A stretch of DNA of 64,000 nt from Oscheius onirici (taxonomy: Eukaryota > Nematoda > Chromadorea > Rhabditida > Rhabditidae), in the NCBI GenBank assembly GCA_932521025.1, contig OW051473.1:11699058-11763057 (forward strand), read 5' to 3'. Position 1 is the first letter of the stretch, and each line of letters starts with the position of its first letter. Of the stretch, positions 56,401-64,000 are shown in pieces. The notes below the pieces were generated by a model that was given only the letters and a program-made list of their open reading frames with translations, had not been told where the DNA came from and searched no databases. The translations under genes were made by a program, and so were the position numbers.

Positions 56401-59400
56401 CAATAATCCGACGGGCTTCCGGAAACTTATGCGCAAGAAGAAGGCAATGGTCGTTCGAGCTTTCGTGCCTCACGTCGAATGGCAGGCTCTGGAAGATGCT
56501 ACCAAGAGAGAAGCAGACCAGTTGGAAATGGAGGAAATTGGAGAAGGAGAAAGACAAGCAAAGGAGCCTACTGCAAAGAGACGTTGTCTTAAAGAAGGGG
56601 AAGAAGAAGTTGATGATGAGCTGGAGCACAAGAAAGCAGTTGCCGAAGACTTTCATAGATGTTTATGCGTGCTTTTTATTCCATTTCGAAACGAAGAGAC
56701 AATGCTGGAAGATAATAACTGTGACTCATACGACACATTATTCAATAACTATCTGGCGGATCTGCAGCAGTACTACCCCGATGCATACGCCGATATTGCA
56801 CATTGGATTTGCGAACAGTCAAAGATGAAGCAGAACGACGCCATGAGAATTGCCAAGTATGCTCGTGTCCGTGACATTATGCAGAATGCTCAAATCGTCG
56901 ACGGTCCCGGAAGGACGACTCAAGACTACCAGGGACTTGGAAATTTAGATTCTGACGAGATTGTAGCCGAGGAAACGGAACGTTACGCACGCTACGTGAA
57001 TGTTCCAAAGCATCTTCGGGATCTTGGACTGATGCGGAACAATCCGGAACAAATGAGAGTTTACAATCAAGTTATGGAGAAAGTTGAACGGCTCGAGAAT
57101 CCACTGAACAAAGAAGAACCTCTGATGTTGTTTGTCAGCGGTCTAGCTGGAACTGGTAAGAGCTCATCTTTAGTCTGAATTGTGTAATAAAAATATATTT
57201 TAGGTAAGAGTTTTCTCATCAACAACATTACGGACGCTCTGACGCTACGCTATACTCCGAAGGCAGAAGATCGCTTGTCTGGAGTGAGCCCAAATGTCAT
57301 TTTGGCAGCACCGACTGGAATGGCTGGAGTGAATATTGGAGGAGGAACGGTTCATTCGGTACTTCACATTCAAGTCCGCGACGGCTTTCTTGTAAGTTTT
57401 ACACACTTCGAGAGAATTGACATCCTTCAGGATCTGCCAGCTCAAGTTAGAGATCGCAAAAGGGCCATCTTCAAGCATGTCAAGATCTTTATTATCGACG
57501 AAGTGTCAATGTGTAGCAACGTGCTGCTAATGCAGATCAGCATTCAGCTGCAGACTATCACTGGAAACATGGAGCCGTTCGGAGGAATCAATGTGAGTTA
57601 GGCTTAATTATGTAAAGAGGGCATAATTATGCAAAGACTTTATTGCAGACTCTTGTATTTGGTGACCTCCTTCAATTGCCCCCCGTCAAAGCCAAGCATT
57701 GTTTTGTGAAGCTTCCACCGGGAGTCGTGAAGGAAAAATTCGGACTGCCTCTACAGGTTCAAGCGCCCCTCTGGCTGCTCTTCGACTACAGGGAGTTGCT
57801 GATCAACCAAAGGCAGGGAGGAGACAAGAAGCTGGCTGAAGCTCTGGCTCGCATGCGAGTCGGACAGATGACTGATGATGATCACACGCTCTTCGAAAGC
57901 CGTATGCTGCCTACTGCCTCGAAAAAACGCGGCAGCCTTCCTACGGAGCAAGAGATCGTCAAGGCGTTTCTGGAAGTGATGACGAAAGTTGACGATACTG
58001 TAGTTGCTCTGTTCCCGCTGGTGGAGGAAGCCACTCACTTCAACTATCTAATCTGCCAAGCTCTTGGGAAGAAATGTGAGGTAATTATGGCTTCAGAGGA
58101 GGCCATTCGAAGCGCCCGTGATCTCGTCATGCAAATGCAAGGGCGAGTGTCACGAACGGTCCAGGAAGAGGCCGAAGATGCTGCAAGAAGAAAGCGCCAT
58201 CCATGGGCTGAGTCGCGGTTTGCCATTGATGAGCCGTCAAACGTTGATGACAAGAGGAAGAATGAACGTCGTGTTGCGGCTACGTCGAGAAGATCAGGCA
58301 AACTACCGGATATCTGTGGTGGTCTTCTGAATGAGCTCACCATTGCCGTAGGCTCAAGAGTAATGTTGACGCGAAACATCAACTTTGCTCGTAAGCTGGT
58401 GAACGGTAGCCGCGGAGTATTGCTGAAGATTATCACGAACCGTTACGACAAGCCTGAGAGGTTGCGAATTCAATTTGATACTGGAGATATTTTTGGTAAG
58501 TCTCTTCTTTCTCTCACTTCTAAAAATAAAAAATGCAGATATTCGTCGCAGCAGTCACATCTATACGCAGACTGCCAGGGAAATTCGCAAGCGTACGCAG
58601 TTCCCAGTCCAGATGTGCTTTGCTGCCACAATTCATAAGAGGTATAACATGTTGCGTCTTTATGTATTATACATTTTTTTGCAGTCAGGGTCAAACGTTC
58701 TCGTCGGTCTTTGCTAGCACTATGAACATCTTTGCTGACGGCCAGATGTTTGTTCTGATGTCACGTGTTCAAGCTCTCGCCGGACTCTATCTGATGGACT
58801 ACTTCCCGGATAAGATTCGTGTGGATAGAAGGGCATTGATGGAAGTTAACCGCCTTCGTTCCATCCACGAGCCGCCGCTTGAGCCCTACGACATGCCTCC
58901 GGAGCCACGGAAGCGCATGCATTTCAATAAGCAGCCGCGTATCGGTGGTGATCAAGCACTGCTCACGCCAATTTTAGACATTGCACCGAGGTGAGTACAT
59001 AAAGTCTGTACATAAAGTGTCATATTTTGCAGACCTCGACTCCAGCCCGGTGCCTACGTTACGCAGCGTCTTGGAAGCTCGTCCTGCTCTTCTGACACAC
59101 CAGAAAGTAGTGACGAAGGCAGTGTTGAGAAGGCAATTCGAAAGGCTAATGGTGGGACTCCGTCGTCATCCGCTTCGTCTGGACTTGATAGTTTGCCGGA
59201 TGTGCAAGTGGCTACTCGTGCTCTCACACAACAGACTCAAACACAACGTAAAGGACGAATGGTGGAAATGCACTCTACGTTCCTTGGTTTCCCTAACACC
59301 AATGGAACCTTGGGCTCCCTGAATGTTGCTGTGAATGTCATTCAACAAATTCTGCCGTTCCGTGCCGCTTTGATGAAGATGGCATTGGATCCGAAGAAGA

Positions 59401-62394
59401 AGGAAGAACAGACGCTGCTGGTACTGCGTCGTGTTCTCGAGAAGCTGTCAGCTAGTTTGGAACCACTCCGACAATGTCTTCCAGCACATTTGCATTCTGG
59501 AGATTGCAGTATCCTGGATATTTTGCTGAATTTACTGAAAATCAGTGTGCTGGACGACAATGTGAGGAAGATCTACAGTTTTATGCAGAGTGAGCTTGTA
59601 ATCTGTAAGGTTTGTGGTGAGAGACAAGCACTTCCTCGACGTCGTCCACTGGAAATGTGCATCTTCGACCTCGACCTGACGCCCTTCCATGCTGGCAGTA
59701 AGGTTACGATAGAACAGGCCTTCGATAGGCAATTTGAAGTAATCGAAAGCCATCGGAATAAGATACTCTGTCAAAAGGTAAGGCGTTTTTAGGATATGTA
59801 CTACGAATTTTCAGTGCGGCAAGGGGGAGAAGGACTCAATGCTGTACAAGAAGAATATTGAGATCTTCGAAGAGACGGAATATCTGCTGGTAGCTCCCAA
59901 ATGGCACGACGATCAATTCAGCGATCTGCTCCGCCAGGCTACGCAACAGGGAACAGATGTCAAGACTCCCGTTACCATTGGTCCTTTCCGTCGAGACGGC
60001 TTTCAAATTCTCAATGAGAGATGGCATCTGATTGGTTTGGCGGAATATCAGCTGCGGGAGAAGACAAAGAAGGCGGCTCCTCTGTATGAAAAGATGGCAA
60101 TGCATACGGTCGGATGGTTTTTGTCTCCTCAAGAAGATCTCGGCTACGTACATGTGGATAACGAAGTGATCACTACGCGGAAGCAGATGGACCAGGATCT
60201 GATGAGCCGCTCCATGCTTTACGTGTTCAAGAAGAAGCAGTACCTGAGAAAGCCGAAGGCCAAGAATCTGACGCAGACGTTCACGCAAATTGCGGCTGCC
60301 CGAATCGACGAGCCTCCGAATCCAGATGTGGAGCCAATGGAAGTTGAAATGAAGCCGGTTCCGACTGCTCCATTCTCCATGACGTTGGCACGTCATTTGC
60401 CGGCATTGAAAAAGGATACCAGATGGAAGACGGTACAGTTCATCAAGAACAACAAGTTTTGGAGGCTGGAAGCTGATGCCCTGGTGGTCATAGCTGATCC
60501 GCTGTTTCACAAAGTAGATACTGATGTGCTAGCTAGAGGAGGTCCAGAATTTCTGACGCGGTTGGCCACCTGGAAAGCTTCTCTTCCGGCCATGACGGGA
60601 CTTGGTGCAACAAATGTCTTTGCTGATGCAAAAAAAATCGGAAAATTTGATTATGCTTGTAAGTTACATAATGTCATTACATAATATAATGTTACATAAT
60701 GCTAACATAATTTTTGATTTTTCAGGTTTGCTCTACGTCAGTTGTCCCATAGCCGTAGATAGACGACAGCCGACAGGAGAGGAGATCCACTTGTATTTGC
60801 TGTCAATTTACAACGTACTGAAACTGGCCGACGAGAAGAAGGCCACGAAAGTGGTGATTCCATTCACAGTTGCTCAAGATCTCGGGTGGCATCTCATGTT
60901 CGCCGGCTTCATGACTCTCTTCGCTACATTGAAGTACTTTGAGCAACATATTCAAGGGGTAAGTGCTTCTGTAAAGATTAGAGACTTCATTACAAACTTT
61001 AGACTGTCCAAGAAGTGTCGATTGCTGTGAAGGATGAAACGGTGTATGAACAGATTCTTCGCCTTTGCACCGCCGGGAAGCATCTATGGCGTTTTAACAC
61101 GACAGAGAAGGCTACAGGTGTGAAGGAAGAACTGGCCTTCAATTGTCCATCTTCTGACTATATGGTGCGCCTTCTCTCGTACCGGGAAGCTGCTTTTGCA
61201 GCTAGAGCAGCTGGATTGCAGTCTATGCCCGGCTATAAGCCGAATGAGCCACCTGCACGTCTTCCTCTTGTCGGACCTCTGGTTATTCCTGCTAGGCCTG
61301 CTCTACGTTCTCGCAATCCACCACGTCTGGCCGCCTCCATTCCAGCACGTCTACCGGGACCGCTACCAGTTCGAGTTTTGGACATGCACTATGAGATGTA
61401 TCCGAGTGGTTTACGCTTCATCAGTGATGCCGATATTGGACTTCGTCTGATAAATACAGGTTCTGATTGTTTCCTCATTGGAGTTGTCTATGCTCTGGCT
61501 GCCTGTCGACCATTCGCAAATGCACTGACTGCTTTGCACGACTCGTATGATAAGTATGCTCATCGGGACAGCGCCGGACACACTCTAAGACGTATCTTCA
61601 TGACTGGTAAAGGTATGGTTGGACCTCAAGATGATGGTGTCATTGGGACGGTAAGCCCGCTCCGGAAGCTTCTGCCGGAACGTTTTCATCTTCGAACTGG
61701 CGGTAATAATAATCACCAGGATATTGTGGACGTCATGCATGCTCTACTTGATCAGGTTCGTTTAAGCTTTTTAGCCAACAGTATATATTTTAGACTGATC
61801 TTCAACAGATGATCCGCCTCGAGACGTTCTTTGGCTTCAAGACGCTGATTAGGAGAGAATGCAACAACTGCGGCGAGGCCACGGTAGAGGAAGACGGGTC
61901 ACGATGCCGTGTGGATGTTCTGTTGACACGGAATATGACTCTGGAGGAAGCAGTGATGGTGAATTTTGTTTATGACGGGACTTTATGTAATGCATAAGCT
62001 TTAGGATAGTGTCGGAGTGGTCGATCAGGCAAGGGCAAATGGTCGAGACACCTGTCCCCGATGCGGAACAATGACGCTGTCTTCAGTCGGCTACGAGATG
62101 GAAGCAACAGCCCGGCACGTCATTGTTGCCATCAACAAAGAGGTCAACTCTGGCTACCAGTTGGTGGACGTCCATCCAAAGACGGTAGTTCCTCTATTCG
62201 GCCGGGAATGGATGCCTACGATGTTTGTGTCCTATGATGTCGCGAGTACTGCAGTGGCCGGAAATATGCACTACGGGTTGGCCGGCCATTACATTTCCTA
62301 CGCCATGGATTCAAGAGGCGCCTGTGTAGAGCTCGACGATCATCGTTTAACTTACTATCCTGAGCTTCCACCAAGAGCAACAAAACAGGCTTAG
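50404..62394 (+). CDS. Helitron replicase-helicase fused to two USP-like domains and a macro-like segment
   Basis: 26 exons, 3,605 aa, all phases closing: 50404-50556, 50603-50818, 50863-50948, 50992-51349, 51391-51510, 51554-52091, 52130-53210, 53248-53407, 53448-53783, 53823-54293, 54336-54481, 54523-54720, 54788-55547, 55588-55732, 55842-57155, 57204-57391, 57431-57592, 57649-58495, 58539-58641, 58685-58990, 59033-59777, 59815-60658, 60726-60958, 61003-61755, 61794-61958, 62005-62394. Residues 1-800 are unrecognised. Helitron N-region: CRRC finger, GLNWIERMLIQLIRPIQSVV, FPELFPDGNYGF, SPTWFLTLNP. HUH nuclease: EHAHCLLW (His1337, His1339) with Tyr1500 and Tyr1504. PIF1 helicase: GLAGTGKS (about 2024-2031), IIDEVS, GDLLQLPPV, VMLTRNINF, HKSQGQTF. 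USP-like 1 (about 2645-2945) lacks catalytic Cys and His. Macro-like about 3025-3195. USP 2 has Cys3326, CNNCG/CPRCG finger, His3571, Asp3587. Intron 6 is GC-AG. The stop codon coincides with TTAGGC. Confidence 0.88.
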
Positions 62395-62486
62395 GCTTAG
62401 GCTTAGGCTTAGGCTTAGGCTTAGGCTTAGGCTTAGGCTTAGGCTTAGGCTTAGGCTTAGGCTTAGGCTTAGGCTTAGGCTTAGGC
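62391..62486 (+). repeat. TTAGGC telomeric repeats, 16 units
   Basis: Sixteen perfect tandem units starting within the last codons of the replicase gene and ending at the next element's TTAATTCCAGC. The G-rich strand runs rightward. Confidence 0.98.
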
Positions 62487-63693
62487 TTAATTCCAGCTTC
62501 GCTGGATATACTTGGGCTGAGGCTGTAACGGACCTGAGCACAAACCGTCATAGATAAGGTCCCGGAGTATGACAGGCGTAACAAGTCGACCACGCTGAGT
62601 AACGCTATGCATTCAGAATCGAAAAAAAAATTTTTTTTTTGAACTGAAAAAATTTTTTTTTTTTGAAAATTTTATTTTATGCAACATAAAGTCTCGCATA
62701 ATCTCGCGCAACAAATCTCGCATAATCTCGCGCAGAAAATCTCGCGCAAAAAGTCTCGGAACTCGCGCATTAATTCCGCGCGTAAACCACGAAACGCGCG
62801 CATAAAGTCTCGCATAATCTCGCGCATAAAATTTTTGAACTCGCGCATAATCTCCACGCGTAAACCACGAAACGCACGCGCACCAAACGACCGCACGCGA
62901 ACGCCAAACAACTGCACGCGGACGCTTAACAACCGGACGCACACGCGTAACAACTTGACCCGTTCATCTAACAACTGATGTCGTCGGGAAAGTATAAGAA
63001 GAGCCCGGCGGCGAGCAGCCTTTGGCTGCGAGCCGCGCTCGCTGACGGCGGAGAGCGAAGCTCGAAGCCGTCAGTGAGTCGCGGAATGTGGTCAGAACTC
63101 CAAAAAAGGAAGTTGGGATGAGAAGGATAGAATAGGTAAACGGAGGCAGAGAAATGTCGGGAAAGTATAAAAAGAGCCCGGCGGCGAGCAGCCTTTGGCT
63201 GCGAGCCGCGCTCGCTGACGGCGGAGAGCGAAGCTCAAAGCCGTCAGTGAGTCGCGGAATGCGGTCAGAACTCAAAAAAAAAGGAGTGAGGATGAGAAGG
63301 AGAGAATAGGTAAGCGGAGGCAGAGAAATGTCGGGAAAGTATAAGAAGAGCCCGGCGGCGAGCAGCCTTGGCTGCGAGCCGCGCTCGCTGACGGCGGAGA
63401 GCGAAGCTCAAAGCCGTCAGTGAGTCGCGGAATGCGGTCAGAACTGAAAAAAAAGCGAAAAAAAAGCGAACCTTAATTTGCGTTGCCTAACGCGACGCGA
63501 GAATTGATGCGTCGCTTGTTGACCTTCTCGTCAATAGTTCATTATTGCTGCCTGGTTTTGTGCACTTCACCTCTACCTATCGATTTCTCCAACACACCTC
63601 TACCTATCGATTTCTCCATCACACCTCTACATATCCATTTCTTCAACACTTCTTTTACAAAACTGAAATTTTTTGCTATTTTTCAGCTTTGCA
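62487..63693 (+). mobile_element. 5' region of the next element (copy C)
   Basis: It contains the terminal hairpin (62492-62506), leader CTGTAACGGACCTGAGCACAAA, poly-A/T, CGCG/ATAA block (62683-62975), three foldable repeats (63001-63450) and the palindrome at 63492-63515. Module order is the same as in the complete unit. Confidence 0.85.
63001..63450 (+). repeat. tandem foldable ~100-nt repeats (3 copies)
   Basis: Copies start near 63002, 63175 and 63349, a steady 173-174 bp period. The long stem (CTGACGGC/GCCGTCAG with inner GAGC/GCTC) is unchanged in all three. Confidence 0.85.
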
Positions 63694-64000
63694 ATGAGTC
63701 AGTCATCTTCTTCGAGTTTTGAGGAGTTGGTTCAACCGAAGAAGAAGGCTGCTTCTGCTACTACTGCTGCAGCTGCTGCTGCAACTACTACTACAAAGAA
63801 GAAAATGGAAGAAAATCGAGGATTGAATGTCACACCGCAAAGGGATGTGGTACGTTTTTTTCAAAATGAAGTTTTTAATTACAATCTTTTCAAGAAAGGG
63901 TCCTCAAGACGGAAGATTGTTGCTTCGACGAACAGTCCCCCGATAGAAGATATAGTTATGCAAGCTCCTGTTCTGGCTACTGGACGTGCTCAAGTGACTC
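63694..64000 (+). CDS. Helitron replicase gene, copy C (5' part, cut by window end)
   Basis: Exon 1 is 63694-63849 (52 codons, one extra alanine in the polyalanine run compared with the complete copy). Exon 2 starts at 63895 and continues past the window. It has a few substitutions relative to the other copies (for example MEENRGLN instead of MEGNRGLD). The preserved frame suggests it may also be intact. Confidence 0.85.
   Translation, partial: MSQSSSSSFEELVQPKKKAASATTAAAAAATTTTKKKMEENRGLNVTPQRDVVRFFQNEVFNYNLFKKGSSRRKIVASTNSPPIEDIVMQAPVLATGRAQVT

Larger units (their letters stand above)
49221..62486 (+). mobile_element. apparently complete Helitron-like element, 13.3 kb
   Basis: Order: terminal hairpin (49226-49240), conserved leader (to about 49350), poly-A/T, CGCG/ATAA block (49447-49765), two foldable repeats, GCGACGC palindrome (50226-50249), one 26-exon replicase gene (50404-62394), then 16 TTAGGC units. 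The next element's hairpin begins six bases after the last unit. Rep and helicase domains identify it as a Helitron/rolling-circle element. A canonical 5'-TC and 3'-CTRR pair could not be fixed with confidence. Confidence 0.85.
43112..64000 (+). mobile_element. head-to-tail array of telomere-associated Helitron-like elements
   Basis: The same ordered modules recur at least four times in the same direction: TTAGGC, hairpin TCCAGCTTCGCTGGA with TATACTTGGGCTG, CGCG/ATAA block, foldable ~100-nt repeats, GCGACGC palindrome, gene. Hairpins lie at 43123, 45006, 49226 and 62492, with a truncated one at 46207. All TTAGGC tracts at junctions read rightward on this strand. The unit 49221-62486 is complete; others are deleted, rearranged or cut by the window end. 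An inverted segment (46058-47758) disturbs the order once. Confidence 0.85.

Noticed and set aside
57593-57648. TTAGGC inside a replicase intron as a telomeric insertion
   Set aside because: Only a single unit is present; one hexamer is expected by chance and no hairpin follows.
50404-62394. OTU protease as the Helitron's peptidase
   Set aside because: OTU is the usual Helitron peptidase, but the motifs here (NTG-x2-C-F, double CxxC finger, GHY with a following DD) are of the USP type.
62216-62593. Minus-strand ORF with a long Lys-Pro repeat
   Set aside because: It is simply the translation of the reverse complement of the TTAGGC repeats.

Overview
The window reads as a nematode chromosome arm running out into a subtelomere. 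Introns of about 35-50 bp with TTTTCAG-type acceptors, acceptor sites placed directly before start codons (as expected for spliced-leader trans-splicing), and TTAGGC repeats (the nematode telomere unit) all point to a rhabditid-like nematode. Species cannot be named from this sequence alone.

Region 1 (1-43,067) is ordinary single-copy genome. I rebuilt eight multi-exon genes with every exon phase closing: a pepsin-fold aspartic-protease-like secreted protein (minus), prolidase (plus), alpha-actinin with a duplicated CH2 exon (plus), translation factor eIF5 (plus), an LPGAT1-type acyltransferase (minus) with a complete DGAT2-type acyltransferase gene nested in one of its introns on the opposite strand, a monoamine-oxidase-type flavoenzyme (minus), a small one-pass membrane protein (plus) and cytosolic tryptophanyl-tRNA synthetase (plus). 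There is also one tRNA-Leu(CAG). Small interspersed elements sit between and inside these genes: a TA-flanked inverted-repeat MITE, tRNA-derived pol III elements and a broken LINE reverse transcriptase.

Region 2 (about 43,112-64,000) is different. It is a head-to-tail array of Helitron-like rolling-circle elements separated by TTAGGC repeats that all read rightward, the orientation expected at a right chromosome end. One unit (49,221-62,486, 13.3 kb) appears complete. It has a terminal hairpin next to TTAGGC, a CGCG/ATAA low-complexity block, tandem copies of a strongly foldable ~100-nt sequence, a GCGACGC/GCGTCGC palindrome, and one 26-exon gene that stays open for 3,605 codons. That gene encodes a HUH Rep and PIF1-type helicase followed by a ubiquitin-specific-protease (USP) fold that has lost its catalytic residues, a macro-like segment, and a second USP with an intact Cys/His/Asp set. 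Its stop codon lies at the start of 16 TTAGGC repeats. A neighbouring element remnant carries a different gene under the same type of promoter. It encodes a secreted protein with a basic cleavage motif followed by a hydrophobic segment, and it is cut off at TTAGGC repeats. A third copy starts at the right edge. A 753-bp-arm inverted repeat lies between the first and second copies.

Working model (inference): a Helitron lineage that targets or lives in telomeric repeats, builds tandem arrays there and carries its own deubiquitinase module.
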